Of a stretch of 64,000 bases of DNA, positions 33,942 through 43,884 are shown one piece after another (within the stretch, counting starts at the first letter, position 1; every line of letters begins with the position of its first letter). This stretch comes from Nibrella saemangeumensis (GTDB lineage Bacteria; Bacteroidota; Bacteroidia; Cytophagales; Spirosomataceae): contig NZ_BAABHD010000077.1 in assembly GCF_039541915.1 (NCBI RefSeq), positions 51,209 to 115,208 on the forward strand, written 5' to 3'. Position numbers and translations under genes: made by a program. The notes beneath the pieces are model-generated. The model had not been told where the DNA came from and searched no databases. It was given only the letters and a program-made list of their open reading frames with translations.

Positions 33942-36716
33942 TTATTCAAACGCTTTCTGGATAAGTTCGGCTTGTTCTTTGGCGTGAACTTTGGAGTAGC
34001 CCGTCGCGGGTGAGGCCGAGGCTTCCCGGGCGATTACCCGCAGCTTCACCTCCGGCATTGCCCGCAACATATAGGTCCAGTAGCCCATGTTCTCCGGCTC
34101 TTCCTGAACCCATACCACCTCCGCCTTTTTGTATTGACCCAGTACCTCATCCAATTGCTTCTTCGGTAGCGGGTGCAATTGCTCAACGCGTACAATGGCT
34201 ACATCGTCGCGCTTGTCGGCCTGCTGTCTTTCGAGGAGTTCGTAATAGATTTTACCCGTACAAAGCAGCGCGCGTTTTACCTTTTTGGCCTCGGCGTAGC
34301 TGTCGCCAATCACCTCCCGGAAACGGCCATTGACCAGCTCATCTACGGGCGAAATTACCTGCGGATGACGCAGCAGCGACTTCGGCGACATCACCACCAG
34401 CGGCTTGCGGAACGGCCACGCCAGTTGCCGGCGTAGCATGTGGAACAGGTTGGCGGGAGTGGTTACATTAGCCACCACCCAATTGTACTCGGCCGACAGC
34501 TGCAGAAAGCGCTCCGGGCGGGCGTTGGAGTGCTCGGGTCCCTGGCCTTCGTAGCCATGGGGCAGCAGCAGCACGACGCCGTTCATGCGGTTCCACTTGG
34601 TTTCGCAGCATGACACAAACTGGTCGATCATTACCTGAGCGCCGTTGGCGAAATCTCCAAACTGGGCTTCCCAGATCACCAGCGCGTTCGGATTAGCCAG
34701 TGAATAGCCGAACTCAAAGCCCAGAACGCCGTATTCCGACAGGAGCGAGTTATACACTCGGAACGGTTGCTGGTTGTCCTGGATGTAGTTCAGACTGTTG
34801 TATGATTCGTTGGTCTCGCTGTCGTGCAGCACGGCATGGCGGTGCGAAAATGTACCCCGCTGCACGTCCTGACCGCTCAGCCGGACAACTTTATCTTCAC
34901 TTAAAATAGATCCATAAGCCAGCAGTTCGGCGGTACCCCAGTTGACCTGCCGGGACTCAAACAGCATCTGCTGCCGGTCTTTGAGCAACTTATCAATCTG
35001 CTTGATTGGTTTAAAACCCTCCGGGATCTTCACCAGCGCCTGACCAACTTTTTCGAGTTGCTCCAGCGGCACACCAGTTTCCGGCGACTGGTCGAAATCT
35101 TCGGGTGTCGACCGGCGGAGGCTACGCCACTCCTGCTCCATCTTCGGGTATTTGTAGGGCAGCGCCTTCTGCTTCACCATATCGAGCCGCTCCTGAAGAC
35201 TGGCCTTAAACTCAGCATCCATTTTACTGGCGAGCTCGGCGTCAACTTCGCCCCGCTCAATCAGCGCCCGGTTGTAAATTTCACGGGGGTTTGGGTGCTT
35301 GGCAATGGCCGTGTACATGGTCGGCTGCGTGAACTTCGGCTCGTCTGATTCGTTGTGGCCGTGCCGGCGGTAGCAAACCATATCCACGAAAATATCCCGG
35401 TTGAATTTCTCCCGGAACTCCACGGCCAGCTTCATACAGAATACCACAGACTCCGGATCATCACCGTTGACGTGCAGCACCGGTGCATCAATGATTTTGG
35501 CCACGTCGGTACAGTAGATCGACGAGCGTGCATCTTCGAAGTCGGTGGTAAAGCCAACCTGATTGTTGATCACAAAGTGGAAGGTACCTCCGGTATGGTA
35601 ACCGGCCAGTTTCGACATCTGCGCTACTTCATACACAATGCCCTGTCCGGCTACGGCTGCGTCGCCGTGGATCAGCACCGGCATTACTTTGTCGTAATCG
35701 CTGTCGAATAACCCGTCGGCGCGGGCGCGCACAAAGCCTTCGACCACCGGATTAACCGCTTCCAGGTGCGAGGGGTTCGGAGCCAGCTTCAGGCTTACCT
35801 GCTTGCCGGTGGGCGTCTCTACCTGGCTGGAATAGCCGATGTGGTATTTTACGTCACCGTCGCCGTAAATCTCTTCGGGCAGGTTACCTTCAAATTCGTT
35901 GAAGATGGCATCGTAGGTCTTGCCCAGAATATTGGCCAGCACGTTCAGGCGACCCCGGTGGGCCATACCGATCATGATTTCCTCGACGCCCAGATCAGCG
36001 GCAGCGGTAATCATGGCGTCCAGGGCCGGAATGGTCGTTTCGCCACCTTCCAGCGAAAAGCGCTTCTGACCCAGGTACTTAGTGTGCAGGAAGTTCTCGA
36101 ATACGACAGCTTCGTTCAGTTTAGACAGGATGCGGGTTTTCTCCTCATGTGAGGGCTTATACTCCGGCATCTCCTTCTCCACTTTAGCCTTGAACCATTC
36201 CAGAATAGCCGGCTCCCGAATGTACATATACTCGAAGCCGATGCAGTTGGTATAGACCTTCTTCAGCTTGTCGAGGATGTCGCGGAGCGTAGCCGGTCCC
36301 ATCTTTAACTCATTCCCGCACTCAAAAACGGTATCCAGATCGGCTTCCGACAAGCCGAAATCGCTCAGGTCGAGCAGCGGCTGACGATCTTTGCGTTTCC
36401 GGATCGGATTGGTCAGGGAGAGCAGGTGACCTCTTGACCGGTAGCCCAGAATCAGATTCCGAACCCGCAGTTCTTTATCGACGTGGTTTTTGTCCAGTTC
36501 GGTCGGAGCGCCTTTAGCCGCAGCTACACCATTGGTTGGTGTCGGTGCGCCGTTCCCATTGCCATTGGTGGATTCACTATAGGTTTGAGAGAACTCAAAG
36601 CCTTCAAAAAATTTCTGCCAGCTTTCATCCACCGAACCCGGGTCTTGTCTGTAAGACTGGTACAATTGGTCGATGTAAGCCGCGTCAGAATTAGCTATAT
36701 ACGAATACTTATCCAT
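33942..36716 (-). CDS. sucA: 2-oxoglutarate dehydrogenase E1
   Basis: The 924-residue thiamine-diphosphate enzyme decarboxylates 2-oxoglutarate in the TCA cycle. It opens with the E2-binding N-terminal helix region (YIDQLYQSYRQDPGSVDESW), then GMAHRGRLNVLANILGKTY, HGDAAVAGQGIVYEV (thiamine site), HNESDEPKFTQP, and ends with the transketolase-like C-terminal domain including LPHGYEGQGPEHSNARPERF. Length and domain order are those of ordinary SucA. It leads the sucA-sucB-lpdA unit. Confidence 0.96.
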   Translation of the reverse strand: MDKYSYIANSDAAYIDQLYQSYRQDPGSVDESWQKFFEGFEFSQTYSESTNGNGNGAPTPTNGVAAAKGAPTELDKNHVDKELRVRNLILGYRSRGHLLSLTNPIRKRKDRQPLLDLSDFGLSEADLDTVFECGNELKMGPATLRDILDKLKKVYTNCIGFEYMYIREPAILEWFKAKVEKEMPEYKPSHEEKTRILSKLNEAVVFENFLHTKYLGQKRFSLEGGETTIPALDAMITAAADLGVEEIMIGMAHRGRLNVLANILGKTYDAIFNEFEGNLPEEIYGDGDVKYHIGYSSQVETPTGKQVSLKLAPNPSHLEAVNPVVEGFVRARADGLFDSDYDKVMPVLIHGDAAVAGQGIVYEVAQMSKLAGYHTGGTFHFVINNQVGFTTDFEDARSSIYCTDVAKIIDAPVLHVNGDDPESVVFCMKLAVEFREKFNRDIFVDMVCYRRHGHNESDEPKFTQPTMYTAIAKHPNPREIYNRALIERGEVDAELASKMDAEFKASLQERLDMVKQKALPYKYPKMEQEWRSLRRSTPEDFDQSPETGVPLEQLEKVGQALVKIPEGFKPIKQIDKLLKDRQQMLFESRQVNWGTAELLAYGSILSEDKVVRLSGQDVQRGTFSHRHAVLHDSETNESYNSLNYIQDNQQPFRVYNSLLSEYGVLGFEFGYSLANPNALVIWEAQFGDFANGAQVMIDQFVSCCETKWNRMNGVVLLLPHGYEGQGPEHSNARPERFLQLSAEYNWVVANVTTPANLFHMLRRQLAWPFRKPLVVMSPKSLLRHPQVISPVDELVNGRFREVIGDSYAEAKKVKRALLCTGKIYYELLERQQADKRDDVAIVRVEQLHPLPKKQLDEVLGQYKKAEVVWVQEEPENMGYWTYMLRAMPEVKLRVIAREASASPATGYSKVHAKEQAELIQKAFE

Positions 36717-36744
36717 AAAAAGACGCGTCGCGTTGTTTAACCGA

Positions 36745-36752
36745 CAAAGTTA
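36745..36752 (-). promoter_or_regulatory. Predicted -7 element of sucA
   Basis: The minus strand reads TAACTTTG, a full match to TAnnTTTG, predicting a start near 36739 and a short leader of about 22 bases before the ATG at 36716. Confidence 0.5.
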
Positions 36753-36804
36753 TAAGATGATTGCCGAAGGACATACATTATTTTTCCTGTTTTTATCCAA
36801 TACC

Positions 36805-36832
36805 TTGTCTAATGAAAGCCGCTGTACCTTTG
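36805..36832 (+). promoter_or_regulatory. Predicted promoter of the GH97 gene
   Basis: TTG at 36805-36807 and TACCTTTG at 36825-36832 are 17 bases apart. The leader to the ATG at 36981 would be about 143 bases. Confidence 0.5.
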
Positions 36833-36980
36833 TCCAATACAATGTTTGCTTGTGATCGTATAGCCATTGGGTAATACCGGCTCTGATGAGGCTTTTAAAT
36901 CAAGCCCTGCTTTAGTAAGAACAAAAGCGTGCCTATTTAATTTAACAAATCAAACTCTTTTTTCATTTCTCCATGCTCTT

Positions 36981-38942
36981 ATGCGGTATCGCCTGACTGT
37001 GTTGACTTTTCTCGGATGCTGGCTAACAGTCCCATCCCTGCTCGGTGCCGACCGGACGTTCCAGGTACAATCGCCCAATCAGCAATTGCGTATAACAGTT
37101 GAGGTCGGAACTCAGGTTCGCTACCGAGTCAGTCATAACGGTCTCGACCTGCTCCAGCCCTCGGCGCTGTCCATGACCCTGACCGACGGCCGTACGCTGG
37201 GCCGGAACAGTACCTTCCGGAAGCAGACAGTAGCCAATGCGAACCGGGCGGTGACTCCGCTCTACGGAATCACCCAAACCATTCCCGAGCGGTATAATGA
37301 GCTGCGGCTGGATTTTCGCGAGAACTTTTCGATCATTTTCCGGGCGTATAATGAAGGGGTGGCGTACCGCTTTGTTACCAATCTGCGGGACTCCATCCGG
37401 GTGCAGCGTGAGGAGGTGCAGTACCGGCTGGCGGGCGATTGGCCGGCCTATTTTCACCCCAGTGATTTTCTGGGCTCGTTTGAATCGGATTACCTGTACA
37501 AACCCCTGTCGCAGCAGACGCAGCAGAGTAGTTTGCCGCTATTGGCTGAAGTGCCCAACGGTGTACGGCTGGCCTTTCTGGAATCCGATTTGCTGGATTA
37601 CCCTGGTTTATACCTGAAGCGTGACTCGACGCAGGCAAATACCCTGATGGGTTTGCTGCCGGCTTACCCGAAACGGGTAGAGCAGGGCGGGCATATGAAA
37701 TTTAATATGCTGGTGCGTGAGCGGGAGCCTTACCTGGCCCGTACTGTGGGTACGCGGGCCTTTCCCTGGCGGGTGGTGGTGGTGGCGCAGAATGACAGAG
37801 AACTGCTGAACAACCAACTGGTGTACCTGCTGGCGTCGGAGAACAAGCTGGGCGACGTGTCGTGGGTGAAGCCCGGCAAAGTGGCCTGGGACTGGTGGAG
37901 CGCAAATAACCTGACCGGCGTGCCGTTTACATCAGGTTTCAATACCGAGACATATAAATACTTTATCGACTTTGCCGCCCGCAACGGCATTGAGTATGTA
38001 AACCTGGATGAAGGTTGGTCGGATCAGTTCGACCTGCTGAAGTCGGCGAGTAAGCTGGATATGGACGAGGTGGTCCGCTACGCTAAACAAAAGAACGTGG
38101 GCCTTATTCTGTGGTGCGTCTGGCATACACTGGACCGGCAGATGCTGCCCGCCCTCGACCAGTTCGCCAAATGGGGGATAGCGGGTGTAAAAGTCGATTT
38201 TATGGACCGCGACGACCAGGTGGTGGTCAACTTTTACGAGCGGTTGCTGCGCGAAGCGGCCAAGCGGAAGATGCTGGTGAACTACCATGGTGCCTATAAA
38301 CCCACCGGTCTGCAACGTACGTTTCCCAACAACATCAACCGGGAGAGCGTAAAAGGACTGGAGTGGAACAAGTTTAATCCGCAGGGCATTACCCCGGAAC
38401 ATGATGTGACGCTGCCGTTCATCCGGATGCTGGCCGGCTCGATGGATTACACGCCGGGGGCGATGACCAACATGAACAAAGATAACTGGCGCATGATCTT
38501 TGAGCAGCCGATGAGCCAGGGCACCCGCGCCCATCAGCTAGCCATGTTTGTGGTCTACCACGCACCGTTGCAGATGCTGGCCGATGCCCCAACCGCCTAC
38601 GAGCGCGAACCGGATGTGCTAAAGTTCCTCACCACGGTACCCGTCACTTGGGATGAAGTCGTACCGCTGGACAGCAAAGTAGCCGATTACGTAACCATCG
38701 CCCGGCGCAAAGGCGATACCTGGTACCTCGGCTCCATGACCGACTGGACCGCCCGCGACCTCTCCGTCAAACTCGACTTTTTGGTCGACGGTACCTACCA
38801 GATGGATGTTTTCCGCGACGGCCCCAACGCCGAGCGCGTCGGCAGCGACTATGTGCGTGAAGTAAAAACCGTTCGCAAAGGCGAAACGGTTACTATCCCA
38901 ATGGCGGCCGGTGGTGGCTGGGTAGCGCGGTTTAGTAAGTAG
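36981..38942 (+). CDS. Glycoside hydrolase family 97 (alpha-glucosidase/galactosidase)
   Basis: The 653-residue exported protein has a signal peptide ending LLGA (about residue 24), an N-terminal beta-sandwich (about 25-290), a TIM barrel (about 300-560, WDWWSANNLTGVPFTSGF, YVNLDEGWSDQ, GVKVDFMDRDDQVVVNFY, MLVNYHGAYKPTGL) and a C-terminal beta domain. This is the plan of GH97, a calcium-dependent family of alpha-glucosidases and alpha-galactosidases of Bacteroidota such as SusB. Whether it is the inverting or retaining type needs an alignment. No susC/susD pair is nearby. The ATG at 36981 precedes the signal peptide; earlier in-frame starts lack one. Confidence 0.9.
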   Translation: MRYRLTVLTFLGCWLTVPSLLGADRTFQVQSPNQQLRITVEVGTQVRYRVSHNGLDLLQPSALSMTLTDGRTLGRNSTFRKQTVANANRAVTPLYGITQTIPERYNELRLDFRENFSIIFRAYNEGVAYRFVTNLRDSIRVQREEVQYRLAGDWPAYFHPSDFLGSFESDYLYKPLSQQTQQSSLPLLAEVPNGVRLAFLESDLLDYPGLYLKRDSTQANTLMGLLPAYPKRVEQGGHMKFNMLVREREPYLARTVGTRAFPWRVVVVAQNDRELLNNQLVYLLASENKLGDVSWVKPGKVAWDWWSANNLTGVPFTSGFNTETYKYFIDFAARNGIEYVNLDEGWSDQFDLLKSASKLDMDEVVRYAKQKNVGLILWCVWHTLDRQMLPALDQFAKWGIAGVKVDFMDRDDQVVVNFYERLLREAAKRKMLVNYHGAYKPTGLQRTFPNNINRESVKGLEWNKFNPQGITPEHDVTLPFIRMLAGSMDYTPGAMTNMNKDNWRMIFEQPMSQGTRAHQLAMFVVYHAPLQMLADAPTAYEREPDVLKFLTTVPVTWDEVVPLDSKVADYVTIARRKGDTWYLGSMTDWTARDLSVKLDFLVDGTYQMDVFRDGPNAERVGSDYVREVKTVRKGETVTIPMAAGGGWVARFSK

Positions 38943-38947
38943 CGGCC

Positions 38948-38982
38948 AATGTACCGGCCCGCGTCCCGCTGGTCGGTACATT
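38948..38982. terminator. Possible bidirectional terminator between GH97 and hemN
   Basis: Nine-base stem AATGTACCG / CGGTACATT between convergent genes, with a long loop and no strong T-run. Confidence 0.4.
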
Positions 38983-40345
38983 AAACCGTCTGCGAAAACA
39001 GACGTTCGCGGGTTTGGGAGCGGAGCAGACGCTTGTCGAAAGCCATGCAGATGTTGCGGAGGAACGGCATACCGGCGGGTAATACCCGCAGGGCCTGTTC
39101 GTCGTACACGATAAGACCATCCTGCCGGAAGCCTTCGAGTTTTGCTTCTAACTGCTCCCACTCGTCGGGTGTCCAATCGGATAGCTCCCATTGGGTGCCG
39201 TAGCCGCACATGATGTTCAGGATCTGCCGCCGTACCCACTGGTCCTCGGGGTTAAGCACGTGTCCACGCGTGAGGGGCAGTTCACCGGCCTGAACACGTT
39301 CTATGTAGGTGTCAACGTCTTTTTCGTTTTGGGCAAAAGCACTCCAGACATCGCCAATGGAAGAAGCGCCCAGCCCCAGCAGCACCTGAGTGCGGGTGGT
39401 GGTGTAGCCCATGAAGTTCCGGTGCAGGGTGCTGGTCTGCATGGCCTGGTACATGGTATCATGCGGCAGAGCAAAATGATCCATGCCAATTTCGTGGTAA
39501 CCACCGGTTTCCAGCATGGCTAAGCCAATTTCATAGAGCATGCGCTTTTCTTCTCCCGATGGTAAATCCTCGTCGCGGAAGCCGCGCTGGCCGTTGCCTT
39601 TGATCCAGGGCACGTGGGCGTAGGAGTAGAAGGCAATGCGGTCGGGGCGAAGCTCCAGCGTTTTGGCTACAGTGTTTCGGATTGACTCCGGGTGCTGAAA
39701 CGGTAAGCCGAACACCAGGTCGTGGCTAACAGAGGTATAACCGATCTCCCGCGCCCACTCCGTTACGTTCTTCACGTTCTGGAACGGCTGGAAACGGTGA
39801 ATCGCCTTTTGCACCACAGGATCGTAATCCTGGACGCCAAAGCTCACCCGCCGGAAGCCATAATCGTATAAGGTTTGCAGGTGCGCACGGGTGGTATTAT
39901 TGGGGTGACCTTCCCAGCCATATTCGATGGTATCGGCCTGATCGGCAAATAGGAACAGCCCCTTCATCAGCTTCGCCAGATTCTCAGGCTTGAAAAAGCT
40001 GGGGGTGCCACCGCCCAGGTGTAACTCGGCAATGCGGGGGCGCTCCGGCAGCAGGTCGCAATACAGCATCCACTCCCGGATCAGGGCGTCGATATACGGC
40101 TCTTCCACGGAGTGGTTGCGGGTGATACGCTTGTTGCAGCCGCAGAACGTACACAGGCTTTCGCAGTAGGGCAGGTGAATGTACAGGCTGATACCCTGCG
40201 TGGTATTGGTACTCCGGAAGGCCCGTTGCAGGTTGGTGATCCAGGCGGTCTCGCTAAAAGTCGTGTTGTCCCAGAAGGGCACGGTGGGGTAGCTGGTGTA
40301 GCGCGGACCGGGTACGTTATATTTCTGGATAAGCGTTGTGTTCAT
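38981..40345 (-). CDS. hemN: Oxygen-independent coproporphyrinogen III oxidase
   Basis: The 454-residue radical-SAM enzyme converts coproporphyrinogen III to protoporphyrinogen IX without oxygen. The cluster cysteines are C61, C65 and C68 in YCESLCTFCGC, preceded by PRYTSYPTVPFW and YIHLPY; HLGGGTPSFF and the HemN C-terminal domain follow. The ATG at 40345 is preferred to a start seven codons earlier because the protein then begins at the family-typical position. It diverges from a CcoI-type copper ATPase gene, and a palindromic Crp/Fnr-like site lies between them, as expected for genes raised at low oxygen. Confidence 0.94.
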   Translation of the reverse strand: MNTTLIQKYNVPGPRYTSYPTVPFWDNTTFSETAWITNLQRAFRSTNTTQGISLYIHLPYCESLCTFCGCNKRITRNHSVEEPYIDALIREWMLYCDLLPERPRIAELHLGGGTPSFFKPENLAKLMKGLFLFADQADTIEYGWEGHPNNTTRAHLQTLYDYGFRRVSFGVQDYDPVVQKAIHRFQPFQNVKNVTEWAREIGYTSVSHDLVFGLPFQHPESIRNTVAKTLELRPDRIAFYSYAHVPWIKGNGQRGFRDEDLPSGEEKRMLYEIGLAMLETGGYHEIGMDHFALPHDTMYQAMQTSTLHRNFMGYTTTRTQVLLGLGASSIGDVWSAFAQNEKDVDTYIERVQAGELPLTRGHVLNPEDQWVRRQILNIMCGYGTQWELSDWTPDEWEQLEAKLEGFRQDGLIVYDEQALRVLPAGMPFLRNICMAFDKRLLRSQTRERLFSQTV

Positions 40346-40440
40346 ACGATTGGCTGTTCTCCCCACAAAGTTGCCGGTTTACTTTCCGCCGTACCCTGAT
40401 ATTCCCCCACCACCTTTCTAATAAGTATCAGCCCCCCGGC

Positions 40441-40452
40441 TGACGTTCGTCA
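40441..40452. promoter_or_regulatory. Candidate Crp/Fnr-family operator between hemN and the CcoI-type gene
   Basis: TGAC-GTTC-GTCA is a palindrome with the TGAC-N4-GTCA core that Fnr/HcpR-type regulators bind. It is the only such site I noticed in the 153-base interval between the two divergent genes, both linked to low-oxygen life. Confidence 0.45.
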
Positions 40453-40498
40453 TGCGTTATGGGCAGGTAACCGGCGAACTTGCACAAAATTTCTCCTC

Positions 40499-42925
40499 AT
40501 GAGTACGGCGACATTAACCCAAACGACTTGCTATCACTGCGGTAACGACTGCCCCGAGCACCCGATCGTGTTCGATGAAAAATCGTTTTGCTGTGACGGC
40601 TGCAAGGCTGTATATGAAGTCCTGAATGCCAATCAGCTCTGTCAGTATTATGATCTGACCCAGGCACCCGGCCAATCACCCCGGATTGCGCGGCTGGAGT
40701 TTCTGGATCATCCCGATATCATCAACCAACTGCTTGAATTTACCGACGGTACGGTATCCAACGTGACCTTTTATGTGCCGTCTATCCACTGCAGTTCCTG
40801 TCTGTACTTGCTGGAGCACCTATACCGGATTAGCCCGGCTATCCGGACCTCCCGCGTCGATTTTCTGAAAAAACACGTTCACGTTACCTTTTTCCATAAC
40901 GACATCAGCCTGCGCCAGGTGGCCGAACTGCTGACCTCACTGGGCTATGAGCCGCTCATCAGCCTGAACGATGTAGTAAAAGAGACCGAGAAGCCTTCGT
41001 ACCGGCCGTTGCTGTACAAACTGGCCGTGGCGGGTTTCTGCGCGGGTAACATCATGCTGTTCAGCTTCCCGGAATACCTGGGACTGGATGATCCGGCTTT
41101 CCAGAAGCTGTTCGGGTACCTGAACCTGCTGCTGGCTACACCGGTGGTTTTTTACTCCGGCTGGGGTTACTTTGAGTCCGTATGGGCGGCTCTGCGCCGA
41201 AAAATGATCAATATCGACCTGCCGATTCTGGTGGGTATCCTTACCGCCTACGGCCGGACGGTGTACGAGGTACTCTCCCAGACCGGTGCCGGCTTTGCCG
41301 ATTCCGTCACGGGTCTGATCTTCTTTCTGCTGATCGGTAAATGGTTTCAGCAGCGCACCTACGACTTCCTGTCGTTCGAGCGTGATTACAAATCCTACTT
41401 CCCGCTGGCGGCTACGCGCCTGGCGAATGGTTCCGGGAACTCAGCCACTCGCGAAGAGTCGGTGCCCGTTGCATCGTTGAAAAAGGGTGACCGGATTCGG
41501 ATACGGAACCAGGAGTTGATTCCGGCGGATGGTATCCTGTATAAGGGCAATGCTACAATTGACTATAGCTTCGTGACGGGTGAGTCGGAGCCGGAAAGCA
41601 AAAAGCCGGGTACCTTACTGTACGCCGGTGGCAAGCAGATCGGTGAAGCCATTGAGCTTGAAGTGGTGCGGGAAGTATCGCAAAGCTACCTGACGCAGTT
41701 GTGGAATAACGATGCGTTCCGGAAAGGTGCCCAGAGTCGTATTCGTACCTTTGCCGATGCCGTTGGTAAATACTTTACGATTACGGTATTGACGCTGGCG
41801 TTTCTGGTCGGCACCTACTGGTACCTGAACGATGCGACCAAAGCGGTCAACGCCTTTACGGCCATTCTGATTGTGGCTTGCCCGTGCGTGCTGTCGCTGT
41901 CGTATCCCTTTGCGCTGGGTAATGGTATGCGCATATTCGGTAAGCAGAAGTTTTACCTGAAAAATGCCGATGTGCTGGAGCAGATAGCTGCCTGTGATAC
42001 CATTGTGTTCGATAAAACCGGTACCCTGACCTCCGCTACGGCTACCCAGCCGGTTGAGGACTTCAGCGTACCGCTCGACGAAATGGATCGATCCCTGGTG
42101 GCTTCGCTGGTGCAGCAATCGGCGCACCCGCTCAGCAGGAAGCTGTTTACCCACCTCACCGATGCCATGACGTTGCCGGTCGAGAACTTTACGGAAGTAA
42201 CGGGTCAGGGTATTAAAGGGTTGGTGTACGGGCAGTTTGTGAAGATTGGCTCCCGCGCCTTTGTGCATCCGTCGCCCGGCAATGGTGCGAATGAGGTTGA
42301 AGGCTCAGTGGTACACATCAGCATCGACCATATCTACCGCGGCTGCTTCCGCTTCCCCAACCAGTTCCGCAACGGCATTGATACCATGCTGGCGAGTCTG
42401 AAAGAGAACCATACGCTATACCTGCTCTCCGGCGATAACGATGCCATTCTGCGCAGCCCGGCCAGTAAAGACCTGAAGAAGTGGTTTTCTGGCAAGGAGC
42501 AAATGGTGTTCGACTGCCATCCGCAGGAGAAGCTGGACGTTATTCGATCGCTACAGGCCGAAGGACGCCGGGTGCTGATGGTCGGCGATGGACTGAATGA
42601 TGCCGGAGGGCTGAAACAGGCCGATGTGGGTATTGCCGTAACGGACGACACGATTCAATTTACCCCGTCGAGCGATGCCATTCTGGAAGCTAGTGCGCTG
42701 CGCCGTCTGCCCGATTTTCTGAACTACAGTCATTTTGGGATGCGGCTGATCCGGTTCAGTTTTGCCGTTTCGCTCATCTACAATTGCATCGGTCTGTCCT
42801 TTGCCGTCACGGGTAATCTGTCACCGGTGGTAGCTGCTATTCTGATGCCACTCAGCTCGGCCACGATGGTATTTATTGCGACATTGGGTATGCGCTGGAA
42901 AGGGGCTAAAATGTTCCCGAATTGA
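40499..42925 (+). CDS. ccoI: Heavy-metal P-type ATPase, CcoI/FixI type
   Basis: The 808-residue protein is a P1B-type ATPase. A Cys-rich N-terminus (CYHCGNDCPE and FCCDGC), a metal-binding domain with HCSSC, eight membrane segments, the C461-P-C463 ion path, the phosphorylated D505 in DKTGTLT and GDGLNDAGG are visible. The Cys-rich N-terminal arrangement is that of CcoI/FixI, which exports copper for assembly of cbb3 cytochrome oxidase. No ccoS or ccoNOP gene follows here; a terminator ends the gene. The divergent hemN supports a low-oxygen role. Confidence 0.88.
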   Translation: MSTATLTQTTCYHCGNDCPEHPIVFDEKSFCCDGCKAVYEVLNANQLCQYYDLTQAPGQSPRIARLEFLDHPDIINQLLEFTDGTVSNVTFYVPSIHCSSCLYLLEHLYRISPAIRTSRVDFLKKHVHVTFFHNDISLRQVAELLTSLGYEPLISLNDVVKETEKPSYRPLLYKLAVAGFCAGNIMLFSFPEYLGLDDPAFQKLFGYLNLLLATPVVFYSGWGYFESVWAALRRKMINIDLPILVGILTAYGRTVYEVLSQTGAGFADSVTGLIFFLLIGKWFQQRTYDFLSFERDYKSYFPLAATRLANGSGNSATREESVPVASLKKGDRIRIRNQELIPADGILYKGNATIDYSFVTGESEPESKKPGTLLYAGGKQIGEAIELEVVREVSQSYLTQLWNNDAFRKGAQSRIRTFADAVGKYFTITVLTLAFLVGTYWYLNDATKAVNAFTAILIVACPCVLSLSYPFALGNGMRIFGKQKFYLKNADVLEQIAACDTIVFDKTGTLTSATATQPVEDFSVPLDEMDRSLVASLVQQSAHPLSRKLFTHLTDAMTLPVENFTEVTGQGIKGLVYGQFVKIGSRAFVHPSPGNGANEVEGSVVHISIDHIYRGCFRFPNQFRNGIDTMLASLKENHTLYLLSGDNDAILRSPASKDLKKWFSGKEQMVFDCHPQEKLDVIRSLQAEGRRVLMVGDGLNDAGGLKQADVGIAVTDDTIQFTPSSDAILEASALRRLPDFLNYSHFGMRLIRFSFAVSLIYNCIGLSFAVTGNLSPVVAAILMPLSSATMVFIATLGMRWKGAKMFPN

Positions 42926-42949
42926 TTCCATCCATTCACTGCCCAGTAG

Positions 42950-42979
42950 AGCCGGATAAATTATCCGGCTTTTTTTTTG
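42950..42979 (+). terminator. Terminator after the CcoI-type gene
   Basis: Ten-base-pair stem AGCCGGATAA / TTATCCGGCT with a one-base apex that would open to a small loop, followed by nine T. Confidence 0.85.
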
Positions 42980-43039
42980 TGCAGGCGAACTTTTTTTATG
43001 TGGTCACTAAACCCTCTGCGGCTTCCGCTGTCTTACCGA

Positions 43040-43047
43040 TACTTTTG
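43040..43047 (+). promoter_or_regulatory. Predicted -7 element of the DUF4476 gene
   Basis: TACTTTTG matches TAnnTTTG; start predicted near 43053, about 17 bases before the ATG. Confidence 0.5.
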
Positions 43048-43069
43048 ACAAATAAATATTCACACCATC

Positions 43070-43804
43070 ATGAAAACGCAGTATCTTATCCACACCATCA
43101 CCCTTTTTCTGATTTCGTTTACCGCTGCTTTTGCCCAGTCTGAACTCTTCCTGCGTATAGCCGACAACGGCCGCTACACCGTGCAGCTCGAAGATCAGTC
43201 GATCACCGTCACCAACGGCCGGTTCCGGTTCTTCGATCTGCCGGCGGGTCGCGCCCGGCTGACCATTGCCCTCAACAACCGGCAGGTATTCCAGCAGATA
43301 GTCGATTTTCGGAACAACAGCCGGATTGTGGCGGAGTTTGAACCCCGTGCCGGCTTCCGGATCATCAACACCGTGCCGCTGACCGCCAACACCAGTGCGG
43401 CTTACGACTGGGACAGCAACTTCCGCAGAGGACCGTTCCGGGAGGGACCGTACGCCGGCGGACGGGGTGGTTCGGGACAGTACGAAGACGGTCGCGATGC
43501 GTATGGCCGGGCCCCGCTGGGAATTGCCCCCCAGGAACTGGAGCGGATTCGCCTGACAATGAGCCGCAAATCATTCGACGAGGAGAAGTTTGAGTTCCTG
43601 CGCAATGTACTGCCCGACCGTCCGGTCACCGCCACGCAGATGGCCGAACTGCTCCGCCAGTTCTCCTTCGACAGATACCGGCTGGAAGCTGCTAAAACTG
43701 GCTGGGAAATCGTAACCGATCGGCAGAACTACTACGTCGTGTTCGACACTTTCAGCTCCAACAGCTCCGTTCGCGATCTGAAACGGCATATCGGGTGGCG
43801 GTAA
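43070..43804 (+). CDS. Secreted DUF4476 protein
   Basis: The 244-residue protein has a Sec signal peptide ending AAFAQ at residue 23. Residues about 24-95 form a beta-rich region (ELFLRIADNGRYTVQL, FFDLPAGRARLTI), a Gly/Arg/Pro-rich linker covers about 110-150, and residues about 155-240 match the DUF4476 helical domain with MSRKSFDEEKFEFLR, VTATQMAELLRQFSFD and VRDLKRHIG. Such proteins occur widely in Bacteroidota and have no known function. Terminators lie on both sides, so it is a single-gene transcript. Confidence 0.85.
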   Translation: MKTQYLIHTITLFLISFTAAFAQSELFLRIADNGRYTVQLEDQSITVTNGRFRFFDLPAGRARLTIALNNRQVFQQIVDFRNNSRIVAEFEPRAGFRIINTVPLTANTSAAYDWDSNFRRGPFREGPYAGGRGGSGQYEDGRDAYGRAPLGIAPQELERIRLTMSRKSFDEEKFEFLRNVLPDRPVTATQMAELLRQFSFDRYRLEAAKTGWEIVTDRQNYYVVFDTFSSNSSVRDLKRHIGWR

Positions 43805-43818
43805 AGAGAACAAAAAAG

Positions 43819-43846
43819 AAAAAAGCGGGCAATTGCCCGCTTTTTT
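43819..43846. terminator. Bidirectional terminator between DUF4476 and aminotransferase genes
   Basis: Perfect palindrome: six A, GCGGGC, AATT, GCCCGC, six T. Confidence 0.9.
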
Positions 43847-43884
43847 GCTGAACGTACTACGTTCTTAGTAGAACAACCACAATT

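Noticed and set aside
42922..43143. Possible CcoS gene after the CcoI-type ATPase
   Set aside because: The sequence lacks the CcoS membrane helix pattern, runs through a strong terminator and overlaps the DUF4476 start.
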